Shown one piece after another: positions 1-13,516 of a stretch of DNA of 64,000 bases. Position numbers and translations under genes: made by a program. Each line of letters begins with the position of its first letter. The stretch's first letter is position 1. The notes beneath the pieces are model-generated. The model was not told where the DNA came from and did not search any database. It saw only the letters and a list, made by a program, of their open reading frames with translations. Origin of the DNA: Blastocystis sp. Blastoise (lineage: Eukaryota; Sar; Bigyra; Opalinata; Blastocystidae); contig JBBPEB010000023.1 of NCBI GenBank assembly GCA_039096225.1, forward strand, positions 231,001 to 295,000. The letters are read 5' to 3'.

Positions 1-41
1 ATATAAGCTCTTCTATTTCTTCATTAAGTATACTTTTCAAG

Positions 42-1576
42 ATGTATTTATATCATGTTATACATATATGTACCCCTACATATCGTCAAGTAAAGCATTC
101 TCTTTATCTTCATTCTTCTTCTATATATACATTGATTAGTTTTTATATATCAGGTCTACAATATTCATGGATAAACACACTTCTCTCAACTCTCAGTTCT
201 CTCTTAATTTCAATGAATTATATAGTTGATTATATAATTACATATATAATACACATCTATACTCTTGTTATGAATCGTATATATATTATATACACTTGCA
301 TCGTTTCTACTATCACTCCTATTCTCTCTCCTTTTCTCTATATGATTGATTACTCTCTTTCAATCACATATTATCTCCTCTCTTTTCTTCTTCCTTATTT
401 TACTGCATTTCTCTTCTATATCTCATCCACAATATTCTTTACCCTCTATATCATACCTACTATCTTCAATCTTCTCTCCATTATGTATTACTATATCTAT
501 ATATATATCTATAGTTACTATACTTTATTATCATATTTATCTATGATTCTATTTTGTCTTTGTTATATATGTATATGTCGAATCTGTGATATCCTCTATG
601 CATTCTTCTCTATCTCCTATCAAGTAGTATCATATGTCTCTTTGTCAATCTTCTTGAATATTAAGAGTATCATTAATATTATGATTACTACTTTCACTCC
701 ACTCTTTGAATCTGTTCGAACCTTATGGAATACATACCTACTCTATTATTCTCAAATTACTATATATCTCTCTTCTTTCTACATGTCCTCATTGTATATA
801 TATCTTCTTAAGTTATGTACTGTATATATACTTCTTTACTCACTTTATTATAAGTATAAAAACATATTATTACAAATTAAGAATCAAATCAAGTATGTAT
901 TTACTGAGTTGACTTCATTTAAAAACAAAAAAAGTCAATCATATCGTATAAAAATACTTGTTAATAATATGCTGAGAAAAGCATCACGAAATCAAAAGAT
1001 CTTTTTATGGATATTAACAATAGTCGCTCTATTCTTATGTATTGTACTCAATTCTTCATTATTATATTCAGATACTTATATAACTAGACATAATAATGAT
1101 TATTTCTATTCACTGAGTAACGATACAGTGAATTATATTTCTGAACGTGATTACTGTTATAGAGATTATGTTTATGGCTATTTTATAGATAAATATTCAA
1201 TGAACGCAAGAAAATGTATATAAAGTGATTCTATTATAAATATTTATTAATCTCATTTATTGATATAAAGTAATATATATTCTATTCTATAGGTACTACT
1301 ATTCCTTCTTATAACTATGCACTGATTATATCAAGTCAACCACAAGGTGGACCACCTCAAGAGTCTTATTATTTTATAGATTCATTATCTTTAATAAATA
1401 ACCATATTCCAAGTACTATCGATATATACTACTCTGCACAAAATTGCTATAATGATTATAACCGTTATTATAGTACCAGTTATTATGTAACACTATTTGG
1501 ACGTAAGAACGAAGATCCAGAAAATGCGTGGATAAAACTTGATGAACATTATATGTCACACATTCGTTGTAGATGA
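42..1576 (+). CDS. Hydrophobic multi-pass-like protein of unknown function, two exons, start uncertain
   Basis: I do not recognise this protein. Exon 1 runs from the ATG to 1215 and exon 2 is 1293-1576. The intron is 1216-1292 (GTATAT...TATAG), and joining restores the frame through a TGT codon. The first 270 or so residues are built almost only of Tyr, Ile, Leu, Ser, Phe and Thr, with many possible membrane stretches, from a pyrimidine-rich coding strand. Around 1000-1070 there is a clean membrane segment (IFLWILTIVALFLCIVLNSS), followed by a polar, Tyr/Asn-rich domain with several Cys that continues into exon 2. The frame stays open to the left edge, so the true start may lie outside the window. 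The stop is TGA at 1574-1576, the only gene here that would end in TGA. A 393-codon open frame is unlikely by chance in DNA this AT-rich, but compositional bias could help keep it open. Confidence 0.5.
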
Positions 1577-3371
1577 ACATATTGAAAGACCTATTAGTTA
1601 TTATTTTATAAGCTAATACATCACTTTTTATTTTATTGATTTTTATTACATATATTCATGTATTAATCCTATATACATTTTAAAATATTGTTCATTAATA
1701 GTTTGGTTATTATTATTTTAACATAATAGTCACTGTACATCTGCAGTTTAAATGGATCTTCTTTTAATGCCTCTATTAATAACGTTTATAATGATAAAGA
1801 AGATGTACAGATTTCTTTTTAATTGAAAAGCATGTACTTTTTATACCTCAACTTATATATGAATGCTTATACATCTATAAAGCAAGTCATGTTTTGAGTG
1901 TCTTCAATAAAATACCAAGAACATGATTTAATAGAATTATGAAAATAATGAAGAATTCTCCCAATATATCAAGAATATCATGTGATTTATATTCGTTAAT
2001 ATCTATTATATATAACAATATTTTCATAATTTTAAACTTCTATAAAAAATTCCATATGAATATATCTCAGTCCTTACATAAATTAAATGAAACTTTAGTT
2101 TTTAAATATCTATTAATATGTAAATTACATTTACTAAAAATAGGATCTTCTATGTGCAGTTCTATACTACACATTTATAATCGTAAATGCAGGCAAGATA
2201 TTATTTATTGATATATAAATTATATATACGCTTATTGTAGAAGAAAGTATATTATAAATAACTAAAAAGAGTCATAAATAATTAATACATAAGTATATCT
2301 CCATAAAGCAATATTTAAAGAGAGATGTAATGTTATTAAAACGATAAAAGGGCAAGAAATAAACATATTAACTAGAATAACTATAATTATATAATTACCT
2401 CTCAAAACATCACTTATAGATCTCATATCAAAAAATGTTTAAAGCAAATATCATTATATGTATTTATATATATATAAAACAAAAAATTTCATAAGAATAT
2501 TTTTTAAATGAGCTTATTATAGAATTGACAGTAAATCTTGTTTGGTATATTCAAATTATATTAGTAATGAGCTTTTCTATATACAAGTATTTATTTTATT
2601 AATAATAACATAATATTTTATACAAAGTAATTTCTAATTAATTAATAATATTAATCACATTTATATAACCATGTCTGATAATTATGGAGATATATTCTGG
2701 AACCTTTTTTATCTCGTCAAAGAAAATAATATGGCTTCTAACAATCTGCATCATTATTTATAGTCTCCCTTAATTTAATCATATATGAATACATTCATCT
2801 TTAATCATTATAAAACTTCTATAAAAGATGATACATAATATTTTGATTACAAAAAATCACGTGAAATCTCTCTTTGTTATCTCAGTATACTCTTTTATGG
2901 TTTTTTAATAATAGAATAGAATATACTATGCAAAGAACTCTTAAAGCCTTTCATTCATCATATATCAAAACGAGAATGCACATAATTCTATTATTCTATC
3001 GAAAGAAATAACAAAAAAAAAATTCATGGTTATTTAGTATATGATACCTATATAACTATCAACTAATAATCAAAAATGAATTGATTGTTGTCAATGCATT
3101 GTTACCACTCATTGAAAAATAATCATTGTCATATTCAAATAGTTTAGTACTTTGATTAATATAATCCAAATAAAGAAGCCTTTATCATATGTAATTAAGT
3201 CTACAAAATTTAAACAAAAAACTTAAAAAATTTCTTTTTTCTATAGTTTTTTCAGCTGACTCTTCGTTAAATAAGAATGCTTAGAATTCATTTTTATTAT
3301 TTCTTATAAATTATATTGGTTAAGGTAATCAATATCTGTAGTACATACTAACTCTATACATAGAAACTCAA
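1577..3371. other. AT-rich intergenic stretch, no supported gene
   Basis: About 1.8 kb of AT-rich DNA. A 90-codon open frame at 1939-2211 (+) has no recognisable motif, no intron signals and ordinary AT-driven composition, so I do not call it a gene. No RNA gene or repeat was recognised. Confidence 0.5.
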
Positions 3372-4358
3372 ATGAATAAGAACAATCTGCAATTAATTTT
3401 ATTTTGCTTTCTTGTTAATATAGGTAATATTCTTGTAATTTATGCTTCTATCTATATCTATACATACATCTGTTTGCTATTCATAAAAATAATCACAAAT
3501 ATAGTCCATTCAATATGCCAAGTTCCAAAGTCAGCATTTATGATTACGAGAAAGTTATCCTACAATCCTGAGAATGAGAGGTGGGCTGTGCACGAAGGTT
3601 ATAATACAACTAATCTGGGGATAATTGTTTTTGAAGGGCCAATTGAAAGTAATGAAAACGAAACTGTCACATATGAAGTATGTCTTCAACTAAATTTTCA
3701 GTATTCTTTAGTTCTATGGGATATGTATATATTTATTATATCATTATAATATAAGAATACTTGAAATACTATATAGTTATGATGAAGGCTGGAGTATAGA
3801 TTCTACAATTCATATCAGTATCGATACAATAACTCTCTTAGTTGATACCCTTGAAACTAATGACACTTCTGATCATGTAAAGAAAATAATACCTTTTCAA
3901 AGTATCTTTTTATCTCTATGTTTTTCTAATTTATTTTTTATTCTATAGTAAATTATTTGATTGCTCCTGGTTCTATTTGGAAGACAACTAGTATGTATAA
4001 TTGTAATAATGTGTTTATGTTATTGAGTTATTCTGATATTGTTTGGACTTCTCTTGCTCCTGGTTCTTTTCCTGTTATTTCTACTACTACTCGTTATTAT
4101 AGATATACTTCTTCTTTTGTTGATACTTCTGCTTATGCTCTTCGTATTGGTATTAAAACAAATTCTGGTTTTATTGCTTATGTAAATGGTATTGAAGCTT
4201 CTCGTGTTGGTTTACCTGAGTATATATATATATAAACTTATAATATTTATATATTTATATATCATAGTGTTAAAGATTCAAATACTGTTTCTTTAACTGC
4301 TGAAACAGAAGCTACTTGGAAAACGTATATATATATAAATAAATAAATAAATAAATAA

Positions 4359-4401
<43 letters not shown>

Positions 4402-7400
4402 TTCTTTTATAGAGAAAATACTCATAATTTTATATTTATATACAATACATAGTTTTGTCATTCCTGCATCTCTTTACATATCTCTACATTCTTCTATTCT
4501 AATTGCTGTTGAAGTTCACTCTCATCCTTCTCAACTAATGACAGAAGATACTTTTAACGCTTATGTCAGTCCTATTATCTCTACTGGTATATAGAAATAT
4601 TATATTTTATAGCTTATACCGGTTTATGTTTATTATAATATACTTATAATAAATAAAAAGACGTATACTCATGATTATTACACTATAGATGGTGAAGTTG
4701 TTACTGCTGGTGGTAATGTTACTTGCTCTGTTGAAAGTAGTAATATAATTAATGTTTGTACAAATGTTGTTGATGATTTTGATGATACTAAATACAATTT
4801 CCCTGGTAACACTGCTACTATTACTATTGCTCTTCCTAATGGATCTAAAACTTGGTTTAATGCTTATCAAGTTACTTCTGCTAATGATATGCAAGCATGG
4901 ATCCTAGAGAATGGAAATTCTATGGTTCTGAAGATGGTGGTATTACTTGGATATTCTTAGATCATGTTATTAATAACAAATTTGCTGCTAGAGGAACTAG
5001 TTATACGTTTAATATTCCTTCGAATAGAAAATCCTTTAATCAAATTAAATTTGATATATTAAATAATAATGGCGACAGTTATACTCAATTAGCTGAAATT
5101 CGTACTTTTGTTACAAATCAACCTCTAGTTGCTCCTGGTCTTCAATATCCTTCTCCTACTCTTAATATTTATACTTATATGTCTGTATCTGTTGCTCCTA
5201 TTTCAAGTGGTATTCATACTTATACTGTTTCTCCTGACTTACCTACGGGATTATTTTTTAATTCTATTAATGGTGCTATTTATGGTTCTGTAACTACAAC
5301 TTCACCTACTATAATATATGCTATTAGTGCTATTGATGGTGCTACTAATGCTGCTACTACTTTTACTATGACTATTAGTGTTATTGCTTGTCAACAACCT
5401 ATTATGGCTCAAGTTACTGTTACTAAAGTAAATAAATCGACTTCTAAAGATGAACGTGTTGTTATTTATACTGAAGATAATACTCAAATTATTACTCTTA
5501 CTGGTGTTAATAATGGTACTAATCAAGTATTAAATGAATGTCAACCTGCTGGTCGTTGGAAATTTGTTCTTTTCGATGATAATAATGATGGTTGGGGAAA
5601 AGGTGCTTATCTTGATGTTTCATTAAAATATGATCTTACTACTGAACATAGAATTGCTCGTTTATATTTATTAGCTGGTACTACTGCTACTTATTATGTT
5701 AATACTCGTCTTGATCTTGGTCCTAAATCTGCTTGGAAATATCAACAAGGTGCTCCTACTGATGTTACTTGGAAAACAATATCATTTTTTGACACACACT
5801 GGAAAACTTTAACTTATAGTCCTCTTGTTTCAGTTACAGAAAGAATCATTCTTCTTAGAAAGACTTTTACTATTACTTCTAAGACTAATATGGTTGGTTG
5901 GGAATTATTTTTTAAATCTAAAGATGGTAGTGTCATTTATGTTAATGGCAATGAAGTCTATAGATATAATCTTATTGCTGGTGAAATTACTGCTGTTACT
6001 ACTCCTATTGGTGGTGAAAACTCTTTCTTATGGAGATCTGTATCGGGTGCTATGACTACTCTTTCTAATGGTAATAGTGTTACTATAGCTATTGCTCTTG
6101 TTAATCTTGGTACTACTTCTTATAATCTTGAATTTGATGGTTTGTTCCGTCTTCTTGGAGATGCGAATGTCATTCAAAATGCAGCTGATGGTAATTATGA
6201 TTCTAGTGGTGTTTTCTCTGATGGTAATCCTGAATATCTTTTTGATTCAGTTCCTAGAAGTCGTTGGATATCTGATGAACATGATTCTGTAACTGAAAAA
6301 TGGGTTACTGTAGAATTTAATAACAAAAGAGCTATTTACATGAATAAATATTGTCTTATTTCAAATAGAGATTCTCCTCAACATGATCCTGCTGATTGGA
6401 CTATTTATGGTTCTATGGATGGTACTACTTGAACTTCTATTACTTCTCAATCTAATGTTTCTTGGGAAGAAAGAAAACAAAGACAATGTTTCTTTGCTCT
6501 TGGTACTACTCAAGCTTATACTAATTATAAGATTTCAATAACAAAAGCTACTGAAATATTACCACAAAATAAATATGCTTTTGCTGAATGGGAATTCTTA
6601 ATGATTGATGCTGCTTCTATTGTTATTCCTCCTTTTACGTTCAATCCTACTAATCTTGTTGCTTATAAAGGTGGAATTATTCCTGCTCTTTTAGTTTCTT
6701 CTGAATATTATTATGATTTCAGTATTTTTCCTGCTCTTCCTACTGGTCTTTCTATGGATTCTTCTAATGGCTATTTCAATGGTATTGCTACTCAACTTCA
6801 ATCTCCTACTGCTTATACTATTAGTGCTAAGAATATTCAAGGTACTCCTGTAGCTACTACTATTACTTTCTCTGTAATTGCTTGTTCTTATCCTAATAAC
6901 TTATTCAAGTTAAGATTCTATTTCTCTACTTATGCTAATGAAGCTTCTTGGACACTTAAAGATTCTACTGGTACTACTGTTGCTTCTAAGACTACTGCTA
7001 TTAACTATTCTACTCAAAATTTCATTTATTGTAGAGCTGCTGGTATTTATACTTTAGTTATGTCTGATAGTAAGAATGATGGTTGGGGTGATGGTACTTA
7101 TTCTGTATTTGTTGAAGATAGTACAACTGCTCTTGTTTCTGGTTCTCTTGCTGTAGGTGAATCTCCTAAGACTGTTACTCTTAATATTGGTAGAATTGTT
7201 TCTAGTACTGCTACTTGGAAATACTTAAATTCTGGTTCTGAAGCTCCTTCTGGTTGGAATACTGCTACTTTCTCTGATGCTGTTTGGACTTCTGGTATTT
7301 CTGGATCTTTACCTGTTCCTACTGGTACTACTCAATATTATAGAACTACTTTCACTCTTGCTACTATTGATCCTGCTTATGCTGGTCTTGATATTGGTGC

Positions 7401-9702
7401 TAGTACTTATGCTGGTATGATCATTTATCTTAATGGCCAAGAAATTCGTAGAATTAATATGCCTGCTGGTGCTGTCAACTATAATACATTAGCTACTTCT
7501 ATTCTATCTAATCCTATGACATTTACTGGCTCAATTAGTCTTGTTGGTTCTACTATTCTTACTACTGGTACTAATGTTATTGCTATTGAAATTCATAAGA
7601 AAGATACACTTCCTGCTTCTAATGTATTTGATGGCTATGCTTCTTTTATCGCTTCTGGTGAATATAGAGTTCTTGATGGTATTAGTTCTTCTGATGTTGA
7701 AAAGATTGGATTTGAAGGTACTGATAAGCTATTTGATAATAAAATAGATACTAAGGTTGTTAGTGGTCCTAGATGTGTTGGTGCTTGGTTCCAATGGACT
7801 TATAATCAAGGTCGTAGAGAATTTATTAATCAATATAAAGTTAGTAATGCTAATGATTGTAATCAAAGACATCCTTCTGGTTGGAGAATTGAAGGTTCTA
7901 ATGATGGTGCTACTTGGACTTTATTACATTATGCTCATAATCAATATTTCACTTCTTTCAAACAAACTTTCGATTATAATTTCTATGCTGCTCAACCTTA
8001 TAATGCTTTTAGAATGGTTGTTACTGAATGTTCTAATACTCCTCTTGATAGTGTTGGTTGTGGTGATGGTAATATTCAATTATCTGAATTAGGTTTTTAT
8101 ATTACTAATACTCCTGCTGCTTGTGCTGCTTCTGGTACTTGGGGACCTGCTCCTGAAGGTGGTTTCTCCTTCCAAGAATGTGCTAATGGTTATACAGGTA
8201 TTCAAAGAAGATTATGTACTGCTGGTGTTTTTGGTGAAGTTCAACAACTTTGTACTTTAGTTGCTCCTACTAATCTTGCTTATGCTGGTTCTCCTTATAC
8301 TTATCATAAGAATGTTCCTGTATCTCTTGCTGCTACTGTTACTGGTGCTGCTTTAACTTTCACTATTGATCCTGCTCTTGCTTCTGGTCTTTCTATTAAT
8401 CCTTCTACTGGTGTTATTTCTGGTACTCCTCTTGCTAATTCTGCTCTTACTACTTATACTGTTACTGCTACTAATACTACTGGTTCTGTTACTACTACTA
8501 TTATGATCCAAGTTGATACTGCTTCTTGTGCTGCTGATGGTACTTGGCCTATTACTGAAGCTGGTCAACAAGCTACTTTAGCTTGTTTAGATACTATTAA
8601 TTATGAAGGTTCTAGAACTAGATTATGTCAAGTCAGTTATCCTGCTGTTTGGGGTTCTGTTGTTGATGGTTGTCAATTAAAAATGCCTACTATTATGTAT
8701 TCTACTACTACTATTACTGGTTATAAGAATGATGCTATTAATCCTGTTATTGCTACTGTTACTGGTGGTAGTCTTAATCCTCTTACTATTGCTCCTTCTC
8801 TTCCTACTGGTTTATCTTTCAATGCTCAAAATGGTCAAATCTCTGGTACTCCTGTTGCTGCTTCTACTGATACTTATACTGTAACTGCTTCTAATGCTAG
8901 AGGTCAAGCTACTGCTGTTATTACTATTAATATCAGTGTTGTTAACTGTACTCTTGATGGTATTTGGCCTGCTACTGAAAAAACTAATACTGTTTATACT
9001 GCTTGTCCTAATGGTCAATCAGGAGTTCAAATTCGTACATGTATTTATGAAGGTTTTGGAAACGCTATATGGAGCACTCCTGATACTTCTAACTGTTTCG
9101 TTTATAATGATCTTGAAAATGCCAATGAGAATTATCATTTTATATATGTTCCTATTATAATTGAAGGAATTACAGAAGAAAAATTCAATAGTCCTTTAAC
9201 AATAGAACATTTTAGAACTATTATTATCAACTATCTTCATATGTATTCAATTCCATCTACAAATGTTAAAGTAATAAAAGCATCAAGTCAATCAACAGAT
9301 TCTCGAACTCTTTTTATTACTATTCAAATTATATCTGAAGATATATATATAGAAATGATATCAAATGATCTGAATACATACTTAACTGGTCCTAACTCTG
9401 ATCTTCTTCATGATTGTATATCTAGTATAGATGATCATCTTAATACTATTACTAATGCATCCCTTAATGGTAGTATTACTATTGGTAAGAATATAACATT
9501 ACTTGGTTTTAAATTATATATTTTTATTGTAACAGCTCTTGCACTTGTTATTAGCCCTGTTGTTATTATTATTGTTATTAGTCTCTTCTGTGTCTATCAA
9601 TGCTTAAAGAAGAAATGCTCCAATAAAAGACGACTCTTAGTTGCACATAAAAAAATGAATACAAAAACACAAGTAGTACCTGATAGTGTTATTACAATCT
9701 AA
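3372..9702 (+). CDS. Large modular type-I surface protein (DGWG, jelly-roll-like, discoidin-like, He_PIG and WP/Cys modules), in-frame TGA
   Basis: This is predicted to be a secreted, membrane-anchored adhesion or receptor-like protein of about 2000 residues. The 52-nt exon 1 encodes a signal peptide. Introns are inferred at 3424-3504, 3725-3776 and 3902-3948, with further small ones between 4215 and 4670; the last junction near 4590-4670 was not fully resolved. A module occurs three times: a Cys-started domain with D..xDGWG (about 3780, 5590, 7080), a jelly-roll-like domain with Trp-Lys and (I/V)YVNG/IYLNG motifs (3963-4215, 5730-5970, 7210-7470), a discoidin-like segment ending W.(I/F).GS.DG..TW (4850-5110, 6330-6600, 7830-8100), and a putative Ig (He_PIG) domain of LPTGL...G.I.GT type. 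Two more He_PIG domains (8260-8510, 8690-8940) alternate with three Cys-rich G-W-P domains resembling hormone-receptor modules (8105-8250, 8520-8680, 8940-9095). A SEA-like stretch (tentative), one membrane helix (about 9510-9597) and a short basic tail follow. Everything after TGA 6430-6432 stays in frame. Codons are strongly T-ended. Confidence 0.85.
6430..6432 (+). other. In-frame TGA at a conserved Trp position
   Basis: The TGA sits in the discoidin-like segment, in YGSMDGTT-TGA-TSITSQS. The two sister modules read GSEDGGITW and GSNDGATW at the same place, both with TGG. The frame is open on both sides (from about 4670 to 9702), with module homology straight across. It is therefore one substitution (TGG to TGA), a recoded codon, or a sequencing error; it is not a gene boundary. 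The next ATG at 6601 lies inside a module and is not a credible start. Confidence 0.9.
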
Positions 9703-11257
9703 ATAATATGTACATATATCATAACCTTATAAATATTCATTTTAATTCTCCATTTTCTTTTCTATTATTTTAATATATATTAAACTGAATTATTATTCAT
9801 TTCTAATTAATCATTATATCTATTGATACTTAAATATCATTCTTTTTCTAATTACTTAACTTTCTATCAATTATACATGTAGAGTTAATATTGTTTTTTA
9901 TTTTTTCGTGCTCATTTTATTAATGTTATTTACATATTTGATGAAGAAGATAATCAAAATAAAGCATACTTTACAGAAGATACTTTAATATAGGCAACTT
10001 ATATTTATTATTCTATATGTATAAGTAATAATCAAGAATATCATCATAATAATAATAAGCCAATTAAATGGTATACTTTTACAAAACCTAGAGACATTAA
10101 TATCAAATAATATACAAAGAAAAACTATTGGCATAAATGTCAGGTTATTATTTCAATAATAAAAATATATTTATAATATTGAACTTGAAATATAATTATT
10201 CCTAGCAAGTGATTGATATGTTTTATATGATAGATTCTTATATATATCAACCCAATTTGCAATATCTAGTATTTTTCAATATCTTCGTTTTCACACTGAA
10301 ATAGCAAGAACAATTTAATAGTCAAAAATGAATTATACATTATTAATATGAAAAACAGTAGTTTTTCTCAAATGTTGTTTCAACAAGAACAGAAGTTTTA
10401 AATAAATAAAACAAAGCAGTATAAAACCAACTTATTCTAACCATTTTATTTCAACTACTATTTCAAATTTATTTTATGTAGTTTACTCAATGATAACATC
10501 AACTGTGATCTATTCAAATTATGTCTGTTGAAAAACTACATCTTTAGGACAAACTTCTTTATGAGTAATTATTTTAAAACAACTTGTTTTCTTAACTCTT
10601 AACAATTCTTATTCATTAATTCTATTGCATACAACATCTACATGTTCTAGATGATAATAATAATAATTCTTGTATGATAAATCACATTAAAACTGATTTT
10701 CAAAAATGAGCTCATCGAACTAAAATAGCATCAATAAATATAAATATGAAATTGATTCTTTCAACACTTCAAATAAATCATCTTCTTGAGTGTTTTATAT
10801 CATTAGATCTATCTGTAATCCTTTGATGAATTGATGTCTTCCGGAAAAATACTAAAAGAATTACACTCTTTTCTTCATTATACACAAGTTAAAAGTTGCT
10901 AAAAGCTAATACAAATAAGGTAATATCTTTTATACAAACCTCAAGACAAATGAAGAAATACGTTTAATTTTTTAAAATATAAACAAAAACAACGACAATA
11001 TACTAAAAACATTATTCTTAAAAGTTTCTCTTTTTGGAAAATAAAAAACCATGATTATCTAATATATCTCCCGTATAAAAAAAGAATTAGCATTCCAATA
11101 AAATACTTCGCTTAACAGAAGGAAAGGTTCTTATGCCAAAAGAAGATGGGACCTCATGCCATCACATGCTTTGAAACATTAATAATTGAAACTATTTGGT
11201 TTTTTATGTTTTGCTTTTTACTCATTTTTTTATTTCATTTAATTGATTTAAAGCCTT
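9703..11257. other. AT-rich intergenic stretch, nothing recognised
   Basis: About 1.55 kb between the surface-protein gene and the cathepsin-like gene. I see no open frame with coding character, no RNA gene and no ordered repeat. Confidence 0.5.
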
Positions 11258-11794
11258 ATGATGAAGTTGATTGTCCTTGTTTTACTTATTTTTATTGTTG
11301 GAACTTTTTCAACCATTTTACAACCTTCGGATTATGCCGATGTCCAAAGTACCAAGTGTTTATCTGATGTTTCTGTTGGAGGTGGCTCTTCTAGTGGTAA
11401 TACATATACTGTAAATGCTACGTATACAAGAAACTTCCCATGTTATGATGATAGAAGACCCGAATGTGATTCACCATTTCCTGCTAGTATTGCATATGCT
11501 GTAGCTGATACTGTAACAGAAACATACATCAACTTCCATCATGATAGAAGAAGACGTGACTTCAGATTAGATCCTCAAGATTTCCTAGATTGTTATACAC
11601 ATTATATTCTGAATAATTTTACTAAAGAGGATTTAGCTCATATCAGTGTTGCTGATGCCCTTGATTATGTTGAAATATATGGTATACTCCCATACTGTCA
11701 AAGAAATGATCATAATCATATTCATGGAATTGTTGTTGATTATCCTGATCCAGATAGATGTGATACTGATAGAAGAAGAGCTGTAATTATTTTA

Positions 11795-11825
<31 letters not shown>

Positions 11826-13036
11826 GTTATTACTTAATTTATGTATAGATTCGTATTAATGGTTATTATTATATATCTCCATCACAAGTAAAGAACTTAT
11901 TCCGTCATTTCCAAATGGGTCCTGTTATACTTAGTCTTGCTTTAGAAACTGTAGGAAATAATTCGAATCCACCTGTTTATCCTTCCAGATCTCATCCTAA
12001 TGTTCCTGCTACTCCACCAGACTCATTCTGTAATTGGGAAGATAAAGATAATGAAGACCAACGATGTGAAAATAGCTATTCTAATGATATTACAGCATTC
12101 CAAGAACCAGGATACTGTCCTACATTCACTTATTTTGCTCGTATGACCAGATATACTATTCATCAAAATGAATATTCTGCCGATAATTGGGAAATTGAAT
12201 CTTGTACCTATCGTCGTAAAACATCTGAAATCACTACTTGTAATGCATTCAATCGTTTCAGTCCCGATTGGCAAAGTATCCATCAATATACTGATACTGC
12301 TTATCTCACTTATGGAGCTTATCAACCTTATATTGATGATCCTTGTCATGCAAGTAAATATTTATATTAAATATCTATATATTCTTATTCTTATATTTTC
12401 AATATATTTGTTATCTTTAGTTTCATTTTTTTTTTTTGATATTTTCAATATATATATTACACTTTCTTTAGGTGTAAATCCTAATGATTTCACTCTTTCT
12501 GATGACGAAATTGATTTCATGGAAAGAGAAAAACTACTCTATTGCCATCTCTGTACTATTGATACTCTTACTATTCATGGTATCTATTTCTATTTGTTTT
12601 CCACTTTTATTGAAACACTCTACATAACAATATCTATAAATCTTTTCTCTATAGGTTATGATGATGAAGAACTTCTTATGTTTGCTCATATTCTACAATA
12701 TAATTTCCAACATAACACTAAACATCTCACTGAACATGACACAACTGGACATTGGAACCTTCATGAACTTCATATTCATAGTATATCTCATATACACACT
12801 TCTTTATTATAATAACTTTATCATATATATATAGACGATAATGCATTATTTGGTCGAGAAATAACTTCTGCTTCCCAACCTGCTCTTGATATTATTAGAT
12901 CTATTCTTTGTGATGCTCTCATTACTGCAGATAGTATATATTTACTTATTAATCTTCTCTATTCATATCTTCTCTAGATTTCGATATTGGTTTTTATGCT
13001 TCACCTGACAATAATCAACATAATTTAAGAGGCTAA
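11258..13036 (+). CDS. Secreted papain-family (cathepsin X/Z-like) protein, probably a pseudopeptidase
   Basis: Six exons are inferred: 11258-11782, 11849-12353, 12472-12579, 12655-12780, 12835-12933 and 12978-13036. All junctions are GT-AG and in frame, ending in TAA. The N-terminus MMKLIVLVLLIFIVGTFS is a signal peptide. Residues about 57-112 follow the family C1 pattern: an RN.... stretch, then C70-D-S-P73-F where active members have C-G-S-C-W, a helix-like SIAYAVADTV, and FRLDPQDFLDC for LS.Q.ld.C. Next come a central ALDYVEIYGI and, in exon 2, VKNLFRHFQMGPVILSLAL, matching the 'GPv' strand. Proline replaces the catalytic Cys, and I find no convincing catalytic His motif. The spacing (RN...C..., then YGI....C) looks closest to cathepsin X/Z. 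Exons 3-6 are a His/Asp/Glu-rich tail I cannot assign. The fold assignment is moderate in confidence; loss of activity is inferred from the missing Cys. Confidence 0.72.
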
Positions 13037-13227
13037 TAAAACTCGTTATTTAACATATACTTCATTTCTCTTCATAATATATTCTTTTACTAATACTTCT
13101 ATATACTTCTTTTACTAATACTTGCTCGTATACTACTTTTTCAAATGATATATAAACTATTCTATTGTTATATTCTGCTTATTTAATATACAAATTTCTT
13201 AAACGGCTTTGTTTTGTTTTTTAATTA

Positions 13228-13397
13228 GAGCGGTTCAAAAGTTGTTAAAGAACACTTTTTAAACATTATTTTATAAACAAAACAAATTTTTAATAAAGAA
13301 ACAATAAATAAAGCATATAAAATATAAATTATAAGTTAAGAAAAATATTAATCAAGATTGATCTCTGAAACATTACTAAAAGTAGATAAATTATTAG
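13228..13397. repeat. Partial extra copy of the transposon end
   Basis: It starts with the terminal word AGAGCGGTTCAAAAGTTG and runs to the sequence AAAGTAGATAAATTATT. The same 170-bp stretch is repeated, slightly diverged, from 13398 into the transposase tail. It looks like an older element end into which a second copy inserted, or a tandem duplication of the end. Confidence 0.75.
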
Positions 13398-13516
13398 AGC
13401 GGTTCAAAAGTTGCGAAAAAGTTGCGACAAAAGTTGCGACACTTTTTAAACACTACTTTTATAAGCAAAACTAATTTTTAATAATGAAAACATAAATAAA
13501 ACATATAAAATATAAA

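Noticed and set aside
1939-2211. 90-codon ORF
   Set aside because: AT-driven composition, no family, no splice continuation.
6601-9702. Separate gene starting at ATG 6601
   Set aside because: The Met lies inside a discoidin-like module, homology continues upstream across 6433-6600, and there is no signal peptide. It is the second part of the gene starting at 3372.
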